A stretch of 13,550 bases of DNA, taken from Candidatus Eiseniibacteriota bacterium. Its GTDB lineage: Bacteria; Eisenbacteria; RBG-16-71-46; CAIMUX01; VGJL01. Shown here in pieces: positions 8,107 through 13,194 of this stretch. The notes beneath the pieces are model-generated. The model did no database searches and was not told the origin of the DNA. It worked only from the letters and a program-made list of their open reading frames with translations. The stretch's first letter is position 1, and each line of letters begins with the position of its first letter. Location of the stretch: contig WJJW01000259.1 of assembly GCA_014729455.1 (NCBI GenBank), positions 1 to 13,550 on the forward strand, written 5' to 3'. The translations under genes and the position numbers were made by a program.

Positions 8107-9252
8107 TCACCGGTCGATCTCCCCCAGCACGATGTCCAGCGATCCGATGATCGCGACCAGATCCGCGATCATCACCCCCTGGCTGATCGCGGGGGTCACG
8201 GCCAGGTTCGTGAAACAGCACGAGCGGACCTTCACCCGGAACGGGCTCGTCTTCCCCTCGCTGATCAGGTAATAGCCCAGCTCTCCCCGGGGGTTCTCCA
8301 CCCGGACGTAGATCTCACCCTTGGGCGGCTTGATCGACTTCGGCGTCTTCGGGTGCATGTACTCGCCCTCGGGGATCTGGGCCAGGCACTGGCGAAGGAT
8401 CTTGACCGACTCGGCCATCTCCCACATCCGGACCATGTACCGGTCCCAGCAGTCCCCGATCTCCCCCTTGCGCCCTTCGCCGACGGGGATGTCGAAGTCG
8501 AACCGATCGTAGATCGAGTACGGGTCGTCCCGCCGGAGGTCCCAGCGCATGCCGCTGCCCCGGAGCGCCGGCCCCGTGAGCCCGTAGTTCACGGCCATGT
8601 TCAGCGGAATCACTCCGACCCCCGCGCACCTCTCGAGGAAGATCTTGTTGTACGAGAGCAGGTCGTCGTACTCCTTCAGCCGCGGCTCGAAGTAGTCCAG
8701 GAACTTCCGTACGTCCTCGAGCATGTCGGGCGTCAGGTCCCCGCTCATCCCGCCGATCCGGTAGTAGTTGTAGGTCAGCCGCGCCCCGCACGCCTTCTCG
8801 AAGATGTCGAGGATCAACTCGCGGTCCCGGAACGACCAGACCAGCGGCGTGACGGCTCCGATGTCGTTGCCGAAGGTTCCGAAAGCGACGAGGTGGCTCG
8901 CGATCCGGTTCAGCTCCGCCATGATCACCCGGATGTACTCGGCCCGCTCGGGCACCTCCAGGCCGAGAAGCCTCTCGACGGCGATGACGTAGCCGTGGTT
9001 GTTGTTCATCGCCGCGAGATAGTCCATCCGGTCGGTGTACGGGATCACGCCCGTCCAGCTCACGTGCTCGCTGTGCTTCTCGAAGCAGCGGTGCAGGTAC
9101 CCCATGAACGGGCGCACCGCCGCGACGACCTCACCGTCGGTCGTCACCTCGAGCCGCAGCACCCCGTGCGTCGACGGATGCTGCGGGCCCATGTTGAGGA
9201 TCATCTCCTCGGTCCGGAAGTCGCCCGGTCGGGTGGTCGGATCAATCGGCAT
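8107..9252 (-). CDS. nuoD: NADH-quinone oxidoreductase subunit D (49 kDa-type)
   Basis: Quinone-binding peripheral subunit, homologous to the large subunit of NiFe hydrogenases, 381 residues. Motifs are NMGPQHPSTHGVLRL at 20-34, YTDRMDYLAAMNNNHGY at 72-88, RIASHLVAFGTFGNDIGA at 116-133, YRIGGMSGDLTP at 164-175, and the C-terminal GSLDIVLGEIDR. His29 and Tyr78 are 49 residues apart, the same spacing as the quinone-headgroup His and Tyr known from Thermus, Yarrowia and mammalian orthologues, so they are probably the equivalents. It is separate from nuoC, unlike the fused nuoCD of E. coli. The ATG at 9252 has a GAGG element upstream. The gap from the nuoC stop is 69 bases and contains a hairpin. 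Confidence 0.97.
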   Translation of the reverse strand: MPIDPTTRPGDFRTEEMILNMGPQHPSTHGVLRLEVTTDGEVVAAVRPFMGYLHRCFEKHSEHVSWTGVIPYTDRMDYLAAMNNNHGYVIAVERLLGLEVPERAEYIRVIMAELNRIASHLVAFGTFGNDIGAVTPLVWSFRDRELILDIFEKACGARLTYNYYRIGGMSGDLTPDMLEDVRKFLDYFEPRLKEYDDLLSYNKIFLERCAGVGVIPLNMAVNYGLTGPALRGSGMRWDLRRDDPYSIYDRFDFDIPVGEGRKGEIGDCWDRYMVRMWEMAESVKILRQCLAQIPEGEYMHPKTPKSIKPPKGEIYVRVENPRGELGYYLISEGKTSPFRVKVRSCCFTNLAVTPAISQGVMIADLVAIIGSLDIVLGEIDR

Positions 9253-9293
9253 CTTCTGCGCCTCGCTCCTCGCTGTTCATCCCAGCGCGCGGA

Positions 9294-9312
9294 TCCCGCC
9301 CCTCCGGCGGGA
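9294..9312 (-). repeat. Intercistronic hairpin between nuoC and nuoD
   Basis: TCCCGCC (9294-9300) and GGCGGGA (9306-9312) form a perfect 7-bp stem with a 5-base loop inside the 69-base nuoC-nuoD gap. No T-run follows, so it is unlikely to terminate. It may mark mRNA processing or stability control. Confidence 0.45.
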
Positions 9313-9321
9313 CGGCCGCAC

Positions 9322-9837
9322 CTACGGCTTGTTCGAGACCCCCCGGTAGGTCTCCGGGTACTCGTAGTCCTTCCGCAGCGGATACCCCTCCCAGTCGAAG
9401 GGGAGCAGAATCCGTCGCAGATCGGGATGGCCCTCGAAGATCACGCCGAACATGTCGTACGCCTCTCGCTCGTGCCAGTTGGCCATCTTCCAGACCGGAT
9501 CGACCGTCGGCACCCGCGGGTTCTCGCGATCCAGGAGCGCCTTCAGGACGACCTTCCGGCCGTGGGTCTGCGAGTGCAGGTGGTAGACCACTTCGATGGT
9601 GTCGGGCGGACGGTCGACGCCCGACAGGCACATCAACCACTCGAAGGAATGCTCGGGATCGTCCCGCAGGTGCCGGCAGACCTCCGCGATCCGCGGCGGA
9701 TCGATCGCGATCCAGGGATCTCCGGCGCCCTCCTTCTCGACCTTCACCGCGACGCCGGCGAAGCGCTCGTTCAGCCTCTCCGCCAGCCGCTCGGCGTACT
9801 CCGCCGCGGGGTTCGCGGCTTCCTGTTCCGGATCCAC
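9322..9837 (-). CDS. nuoC: NADH-quinone oxidoreductase subunit C (30 kDa-type)
   Basis: Peripheral-arm scaffold subunit, 171 residues. The family signature occupies the C-terminal half: WHEREAYDMFGVIFEGHPDL at 121-140, followed by RRILLPFDWEGYPLRKDYEY at 141-160. The N-terminal 70 residues are a variable alpha/beta domain starting with an acidic and Ala-rich segment. The start is GTG at 9837, separated by one base from the nuoB stop (9841-9839). A GGAAGGGG run inside the end of nuoB can serve as ribosome site, so B and C are tightly coupled. The stop is TAG at 9324-9322. Confidence 0.96.
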   Translation of the reverse strand: MDPEQEAANPAAEYAERLAERLNERFAGVAVKVEKEGAGDPWIAIDPPRIAEVCRHLRDDPEHSFEWLMCLSGVDRPPDTIEVVYHLHSQTHGRKVVLKALLDRENPRVPTVDPVWKMANWHEREAYDMFGVIFEGHPDLRRILLPFDWEGYPLRKDYEYPETYRGVSNKP

Positions 9838-9838
9838 C

Positions 9839-10354
9839 TCAGGCCCCTTCCACCACGATCGGCTTGCGGGTCCTGCCGATCGTCTTCTTCTTGATCACCT
9901 GGTTCTGGAGGTTCAGAAGCGCGTCCAGCAGCGACTCGGGACGCGGGGGGCATCCGGTGACGTAGACGTCGACCGGCACGACCTTGTCGACCCCCTTCAA
10001 GACCGAGTAGCCGTGCTCCCAGTACGGTCCACCGGCGTTCGCGCAGCTTCCCATGGAGATCACGTACTTCGGCTCCGGCATCTGGTCGTAGAGGAGCTTC
10101 AGGCGGGAAGCCATCTGGTGGTTCACCGTTCCGGCCACGATCATCAGGTCGGCCTGCCGCGGTGTCGCCCGGAACGGTCCGCTCCCGAACCGGTCGATGT
10201 CGTACCTCGAGGCGCCCGTCGCCATCATCTCGATGGCGCAGCAGGCGAGGCCGAAGGTGACCGGCCAGACGCTGCTCCGGCGAGCCCAGTTGATGACCGT
10301 GTCGAGCGAGGTGACCAGCACCCCGTCGGGCAGCTTGTTCTCGATGGGGCTCAC
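9839..10354 (-). CDS. nuoB: NADH-quinone oxidoreductase subunit B (cluster N2)
   Basis: Carries the terminal [4Fe-4S] cluster N2 that reduces quinone, 171 residues. The ligand pattern is complete: tandem Cys38-Cys39 in TFGLACCAIEMMATG, Cys104 in SMGSCANAGGPYW and Cys135 in VTGCPPRPE. The RFGSGPFRATPRQADLMIVAG stretch at 55-75 (one residue omitted here or there does not change the match) is also typical. The start is GTG at 10354, overlapping the nuoA TGA as GTGA, with GGAGGG five bases upstream. A longer upstream frame is open but reads through nuoA in another frame and is not coding. The basic C-terminus (KKKTIGRTRKP, 155-165) is normal. Confidence 0.97.
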   Translation of the reverse strand: MSPIENKLPDGVLVTSLDTVINWARRSSVWPVTFGLACCAIEMMATGASRYDIDRFGSGPFRATPRQADLMIVAGTVNHQMASRLKLLYDQMPEPKYVISMGSCANAGGPYWEHGYSVLKGVDKVVPVDVYVTGCPPRPESLLDALLNLQNQVIKKKTIGRTRKPIVVEGA

Positions 10355-10794
10355 GGTTGCCCTCCTCTCACCACGATTCGATCGGGACGATCCGGCTTCG
10401 GGATCCGCGCGTCGACCTCCTCGCGCCGCACCTGCGGGCGGACCCACTCGAGGTCCCCCTTCTTCCAGACGTAGGCGAGAGCCTCGACGAGGCTGACGAG
10501 GAAGATCAGGAGATAGACGAACGAGATGAGGCCCATCTCCCGGTAGATCGACGCCCACGGGTACAGCAGCACGACCTCGACGTCGAAGACGACGAAGATC
10601 AACGCCACGACGTAGAACCGGATGTTGAATTTGATCCACGGGCTCCCGGTCGGGCGCTCGCCGCACTCGTAGATGGAGGCCTTCTCGGCGCCCGGCGCGA
10701 AGGGGCGCATGATCTTGCTCAGAAGCAGAGTGAAGGCGACGAAGCCGACCCCGATCAAAAGGAATACCAAGACGGTGGCAAAGTGGAACTCCAC
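10351..10794 (-). CDS. nuoA: NADH-quinone oxidoreductase subunit A
   Basis: First gene of the operon: a three-helix membrane subunit of complex I, 147 residues. The family core is clear. The loop YECGERPTGSPWIKFNIRFY (42-61) contains the conserved Cys44 (the loop cysteine of mitochondrial ND3), and it is followed by VVALIFVVFDVEVVLLYPWA (62-81) with the membrane acidic pair Asp71 and Glu73. Translation starts at GTG (10794) with a GGGAGGGAG ribosome site about five bases upstream. The C-terminal 35 residues are hydrophilic and basic. A strong promoter lies 40-68 bases upstream. The stop overlaps the nuoB start. Confidence 0.97.
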   Translation of the reverse strand: MEFHFATVLVFLLIGVGFVAFTLLLSKIMRPFAPGAEKASIYECGERPTGSPWIKFNIRFYVVALIFVVFDVEVVLLYPWASIYREMGLISFVYLLIFLVSLVEALAYVWKKGDLEWVRPQVRREEVDARIPKPDRPDRIVVRGGQP

Positions 10795-10833
10795 GGCTCC
10801 CTCCCGATCCTGTTCGTCCGGGCAAACAGAATG

Positions 10834-10862
10834 AACCTAAACGGCGTCCCCATGGGTGTCAA
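10834..10862 (-). promoter_or_regulatory. Promoter of the nuo operon
   Basis: On the minus strand, a perfect -35 TTGACA (10862-10857), a 17-base spacer and a -10 TAGGTT (10839-10834). This is a textbook sigma70-type arrangement. The transcription start should be near 10827, giving a leader of about 33 bases with the nuoA ribosome site. Seen directly in sequence; activity is inferred. Confidence 0.7.
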
Positions 10863-10880
10863 CTGGCATACGGACCGCGC

Positions 10881-10910
10881 TTGCGACCCGTCCGGCGGTG
10901 CTGATAGCGT
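10881..10910 (+). promoter_or_regulatory. Promoter of the TrmH-family gene (extended -10, leaderless)
   Basis: A TGA-TAGCGT extended -10 element has its hexamer at 10905-10910. A TTGCGA -35-like hexamer lies at 10881-10886, 18 bases upstream. The hexamer ends six bases before the ATG at 10917, so transcription should start at or next to the start codon. No Shine-Dalgarno sequence is visible, which fits a leaderless mRNA. It stands back to back with the nuo promoter. Confidence 0.4.
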
Positions 10911-10916
10911 GCCGGG

Positions 10917-11465
10917 ATGAGCCTGGATCGTTCCCCGCTGACCGTCCGCCAGAGGGATCGGAACGGCTCGTCCGCGACGACTCCCCGCGCCCTCCGGATC
11001 GTTCTCGACAACCTCCGCTCCGCGTTCAACGTCGGCTCGATCTTCCGAACCGCCGAAGGCGCCGGCGTCGAGCGGATCCACCTCTGCGGGATCACCCCCT
11101 ATCCTCCTCATCCCAAGCTCCGGAAGACCGCGCGCGGTGCGCTCGATCTGGTCCCCTGGAGCCATCACGTCGATCCAATGGAAGCGGTCGAGATCCTGAA
11201 GGAGAGCGGATACCGGCTCGCCGCTCTCGAGCTGACCGATCGGTCCGTGGACTACCGCCGCATCCCATACACCCCACCCGTCGCCCTGATTCTAGGACAT
11301 GAGGTGGCGGGAGTCACCCGTCCAGTTCTGGAAGCGGCGGACTGGGTCGTCGAGATCCCGATGCGCGGGCGGAAGAACTCGCTGAACGTCGCGACCGCCG
11401 CCGGGGTCGTCCTCTTCGAGATCCTGCGCGGGTGGGACGCTCAGTCCCCCGGCCCGATCGCGTGA
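10917..11465 (+). CDS. TrmH/SpoU-family RNA 2'-O-methyltransferase
   Basis: SAM-dependent ribose 2'-O-methyltransferase of the trefoil-knot SPOUT class, acting on tRNA or rRNA; 182 residues, the single-domain size. Three SpoU motifs are visible. Motif 1 is DNLRSAFNVGSIFRTAEGAG (31-50), with Arg44 in the position of the catalytic Arg of TrmH. Motif 2 is ALILGHEVAGV (123-133). Motif 3 is VEIPMRGRKNSLNVATAAGV (145-164), with the Ser-Leu-Asn knot sequence. The first 25 residues are polar and probably disordered. The target nucleotide cannot be assigned from the sequence, as the family includes tRNA Gm18 and 23S rRNA enzymes. The ATG has no ribosome site and sits directly after a -10 element. Its 3' end overlaps the convergent phosphatase gene by 25 bases. 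Confidence 0.9.
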   Translation: MSLDRSPLTVRQRDRNGSSATTPRALRIVLDNLRSAFNVGSIFRTAEGAGVERIHLCGITPYPPHPKLRKTARGALDLVPWSHHVDPMEAVEILKESGYRLAALELTDRSVDYRRIPYTPPVALILGHEVAGVTRPVLEAADWVVEIPMRGRKNSLNVATAAGVVLFEILRGWDAQSPGPIA

Positions 11466-12247
11466 GGAAAGCGCTCCAGCGCGACCCCCCCGGAGACGTC
11501 GGGCGGGGAGATCACCTCGACGACGACGACGGTGATGTTGTCCGGTCCTCCCCCCTCCAGCGCGCGGCGGACCAGGAGGTCCCGCGCCTCGCGGAGCGGA
11601 CGGGATCCCGCCGCTTCGCGCACCTCGGCCATCGACAGCACCTTTCCGAGCCCGTCGCTGCAGAGCAGGAGCCGGTCGCCGGCGCGCAGGGAGAGCGGCC
11701 GTTCGAGCAGATCGGGGTTGCACGGGTTGCGGGGACCCAGGTGACGGGTCAGGAGGGAGCCCATCGGGTCCCGTTCCGCCTCGTCCACGCTCATCTTGCC
11801 GGCCCGCACCTGCTCCCAGGCCGCCGAGTGGTCCTCCGTGATCAGGGCGAGGGACCGATCGCGGATCCAGAAGAGCCGTGTGTCCCCGATGTGGCCGACC
11901 CAGGCTCCATCGTCGCGGAGGAGGAGAAGGGTGAGGGTGGTCCCCATCTGGGTCAGACTCGGGCGCTCCTCCGCCTCCCGGCGCAGGCCGTCCTGGGCGA
12001 GCCGGAACAGCTCCGCCAGGATCTCCACCGCGGGCTCGTCGGCCGCCAGCTCCTCGATCCCCTCGATGCAGGCCTGGACCGCCGCCCGACTGGCGACCTC
12101 CCCGCCGGGATGGCCCCCCATACCGTCGGCGACGGCGAGGAGGAAGCCGGCCCCGTCGCCGAGGCTCTTCACCCCCCAGGAATCCTCGTTCTTTTCCCGG
12201 ACGCGCCCCCGCTCGCAGGCCGCCTCCCAGCGTATCTCGATCCCCAT
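11441..12247 (-). CDS. PP2C-family (PPM) serine/threonine protein phosphatase
   Basis: Metal-dependent protein phosphatase, 268 residues, a single cytosolic domain without a signal peptide or membrane segment. The metal-binding aspartates are present: Asp22 in REKNEDSW, Asp41 in LAVADGMGGHPGG, Asp198 in LLLCSDGLG and Asp236 in GGPDNITVVVVEV. The GTTLTLLLL (102-110) and WVGHIGDTRLFWIRD (116-130) strands and TRHLG (167-171) also fit the bacterial Stp/PrpC type that reverses Hanks-type kinase phosphorylation. No kinase gene is in the window. The start at ATG 12247 is the best available, but the nearest purine run (GAGGAAAGGA, 12270-12261) is 13 bases away, longer than ideal. The gap to the upstream HD hydrolase gene is 74 bases and holds a promoter candidate. 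Confidence 0.93.
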   Translation of the reverse strand: MGIEIRWEAACERGRVREKNEDSWGVKSLGDGAGFLLAVADGMGGHPGGEVASRAAVQACIEGIEELAADEPAVEILAELFRLAQDGLRREAEERPSLTQMGTTLTLLLLRDDGAWVGHIGDTRLFWIRDRSLALITEDHSAAWEQVRAGKMSVDEAERDPMGSLLTRHLGPRNPCNPDLLERPLSLRAGDRLLLCSDGLGKVLSMAEVREAAGSRPLREARDLLVRRALEGGGPDNITVVVVEVISPPDVSGGVALERFPHAIGPGD

Positions 12248-12280
12248 GGTCGCAGTGCTGTCCTTTCCTCGGTGCCGGTC

Positions 12281-12309
12281 AGGATCGAAGGTTGTCCGGA
12301 GCTTGTCAA
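12281..12309 (-). promoter_or_regulatory. Candidate promoter of the PP2C gene
   Basis: A perfect TTGACA -35 hexamer (12309-12304) lies in the gap after the HD hydrolase gene, with GATCCT 17 bases downstream (12286-12281) as a weak -10 (three of six consensus bases). It would let the phosphatase be expressed apart from the upstream gene. The -10 is poor, so this is only a candidate. Confidence 0.3.
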
Positions 12310-12321
12310 GGAGCCCGGCGA

Positions 12322-12882
12322 TCAGCCGGACCGCGGCTGCAGTTGCCGCACCCACGCGAGCGCGCGGCGGTACGCCTCCTCCAGCTCTTGCGGGATCGCG
12401 TCGCGAACCGCCTCGAATGCATCGGAGTAGAAACGGATCGTCGGGCCCGTACCGCCGCGGAACGCCCGCCACACCGACGGCCCGGTCCGCTCCAGAGCCG
12501 CGGCCAGGGTCTGGAGGTTGTGCGTCTTGTCGGCCGCCGCGATCAGCTTCGCCTCCCGCGAGGCGGAGTGGAGCCGGGAGACCATGCGCGCCTTCCGCTC
12601 CTCCCACGGCAAGGACTTGTCCTCCGACAGTTCGCGAACGATCCCGGTTACGCGGGGGCCGAACGCGTCCTCGAGGTCCTCGATCGTGACGTCGGTGTCC
12701 TCCAGCAGATCGTGGAGCAGGGCGGCGATCACGGTCTCCTCGTCCCCTCCCGCGTCGCGGACCAGGAAGGCCACGTGGATCGGATGGGTCGCGTAGGGGA
12801 CCCCGGGGTCCGCCTTGCGGACCTGGCCGGCGTGCGCCTTCAGACAGAGACGAATGGCGCGTTCCAGTCGGTCGGAGAGCAT
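12322..12882 (-). CDS. HD-domain hydrolase, SpoT/MESH1-like (putative small alarmone hydrolase)
   Basis: A single HD domain of 186 residues. The residues match the (p)ppGpp 3'-pyrophosphohydrolase group: HAGQVRK (17-23), PYATHPIHVA with His33 (30-39), ALLHDLLEDTD with His57, Asp58, Glu61 and Asp62 (54-64), and ADKTHNL with Asp118 and Asn122 (117-123). The His33-His57 interval (24) and the Asp118-Asn122 interval (4) equal those known in Rel/SpoT enzymes. There is no synthetase, TGS or ACT domain, so it would be a stand-alone hydrolase; a different nucleotide substrate is possible. The ATG at 12882 has a GGGAGGA ribosome site six bases upstream. The frame stays open upstream to about 13128, but that stretch has no protein-like character and coincides with a structured region. 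The gene sits downstream of a candidate regulated leader. Confidence 0.85.
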   Translation of the reverse strand: MLSDRLERAIRLCLKAHAGQVRKADPGVPYATHPIHVAFLVRDAGGDEETVIAALLHDLLEDTDVTIEDLEDAFGPRVTGIVRELSEDKSLPWEERKARMVSRLHSASREAKLIAAADKTHNLQTLAAALERTGPSVWRAFRGGTGPTIRFYSDAFEAVRDAIPQELEEAYRRALAWVRQLQPRSG

Positions 12883-12893
12883 CCGCGTCCTCC

Positions 12894-12910
12894 CGGAGCG
12901 ATACGCTCCG
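12894..12910 (-). repeat. Short perfect hairpin abutting the HD-gene ribosome site
   Basis: A perfect inverted repeat, CGGAGCG-ATA-CGCTCCG on the plus strand (7-bp stem, 3-base loop). It ends a few bases upstream of the HD-gene ribosome site and begins about where transcription from the 12918-12923 element would start. It could be a 5' stabilising hairpin or an operator. Confidence 0.5.
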
Positions 12911-12917
12911 TTGCCAG

Positions 12918-12926
12918 ACGCTAGCA
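12918..12926 (-). promoter_or_regulatory. Candidate extended -10 promoter of the HD hydrolase gene
   Basis: The minus strand reads TGC-TAGCGT, an extended -10 with hexamer at 12923-12918, the same hexamer as in front of the TrmH-family gene. No good -35 is visible: the region 16-18 bases upstream is the T-run after the terminator-like stem. The start would be near 12911, giving a leader of about 29 bases. Confidence 0.3.
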
Positions 12927-12938
12927 CGTTCCCGGTGG

Positions 12939-13023
12939 AAAAAAGGGAGCGGGGCCGGTCCGACGATGCGCCACGCGACACGTGGCGCTGCAGCCAATCG
13001 TGGGAGCAACCCCACCCCGCTCC
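12939..13023 (-). terminator. Terminator-like stem with T6 run upstream of the HD gene
   Basis: GGAGCGGGG (13023-13015) pairs perfectly with CCCCGCTCC (12954-12946). One C and then six T residues (12944-12939) follow. The stem encloses 60 bases with their own hairpins, so it is larger than a classic intrinsic terminator, but a GC-rich stem next to a T-run is the right signature. The HD-gene ATG is 57 bases downstream. Confidence 0.45.
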
Positions 13024-13139
13024 GGACGTTCCAGAGGACGTGCCCGGTGGCCCGGTCGGCGAAACGCCCGGGAATCCGCCGCAAGACCACACCACACCCC
13101 GCCCAACCACCGGGCGGCTCGTCCTCATTTTGTGAACGC
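12939..13139 (-). ncRNA. Structured non-coding transcript or 5' leader (unrecognised family)
   Basis: About 200 bases on the minus strand between a promoter and a terminator-like end, within the 312-base gene-free stretch 12883-13194. Domain 1 pairs 13120-13126 with 13034-13040 (7 bp) and 13107-13115 with 13042-13050 (9 bp), both perfect, and encloses a small hairpin (13051-13055 with 13068-13072). Domain 2 is closed by 13015-13023 with 12946-12954 (9 bp, perfect). It contains an 8-bp hairpin with a 5-base loop (12968-12988), a 5-bp extension (12963-12967 with 12997-13001) and a small hairpin at 13001-13014. Six T residues follow the closing stem (12944-12939). I see no match to the cores of RNase P RNA, tmRNA, SRP RNA, 6S RNA or a riboswitch I know. 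It may be a free small RNA or a leader of the HD-hydrolase mRNA. The pairing is seen; transcription is inferred. Confidence 0.45.
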
Positions 13140-13147
13140 CATCACAA
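13130..13147. promoter_or_regulatory. CRP/FNR-family-like palindromic operator
   Basis: A perfect palindrome, TTGTGA-N6-TCACAA (spacer ACGCCA on the plus strand). The half-sites contain the TGTGA/TCACA core that CRP-type regulators recognise. It overlaps the end of the -10 hexamer of the minus-strand promoter and is centred on its predicted start, a position that usually means repression. No regulator gene is in the window. Confidence 0.55.
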
Positions 13148-13174
13148 GATAGGGCCCGGCGCGCGTCCCGTCAA
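13146..13174 (-). promoter_or_regulatory. Promoter of the structured transcript
   Basis: The minus strand has TTGACG (13174-13169, five of six -35 consensus bases), a 17-base spacer, and TATCTT (13151-13146, a TAnnnT-type -10). The expected start is about 13139. It lies right after the NlpC/P60 stop codon and points toward the structured region and the HD gene. Confidence 0.6.
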
Positions 13175-13176
13175 GA

Positions 13177-13192
13177 CGATCGTCCTCGATCG
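13177..13192 (-). terminator. Weak hairpin after the NlpC/P60 gene
   Basis: CGATCG-TCCT-CGATCG (6-bp stem, 4-base loop) starts two bases after the TAG stop of the NlpC/P60 gene. No real T-run follows (TCTTG), so it may be a weak terminator or chance. It sits just upstream of the -35 hexamer of the next promoter. Confidence 0.3.
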
Positions 13193-13194
13193 GG

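Noticed and set aside
9242..9280. 12-residue frame (MNSEERGAEDAD) between nuoC and nuoD
   Set aside because: It has no ribosome site and ends eight bases inside nuoD. It is too short to support, although it resembles the nuoL-nuoM bridge.
9839..10825. N-terminally extended NuoB frame
   Set aside because: The extension is an out-of-frame reading of nuoA. The GTG at 10354 with a ribosome site and a GTGA overlap is the real start.
11441..13090. Extended PP2C frame of 549 codons
   Set aside because: The part upstream of 12247 overlaps the HD hydrolase gene out of frame, and its sequence is low-complexity Arg/Gly/Pro.
12883..13128. N-terminal extension of the HD hydrolase to 13128
   Set aside because: The translated stretch has no protein-like pattern and coincides with the complementary arms. 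ATG 12882 has a strong ribosome site and fits the family length.
12939..13139. Identification of the structured region as 6S RNA or RNase P RNA
   Set aside because: Size is near 6S RNA, but the pairing makes two domains rather than one long rod with a central bubble. One patch (GGAACGTCCGGAGC) resembles part of the RNase P core, but the rest of the core is missing and the length is too short.
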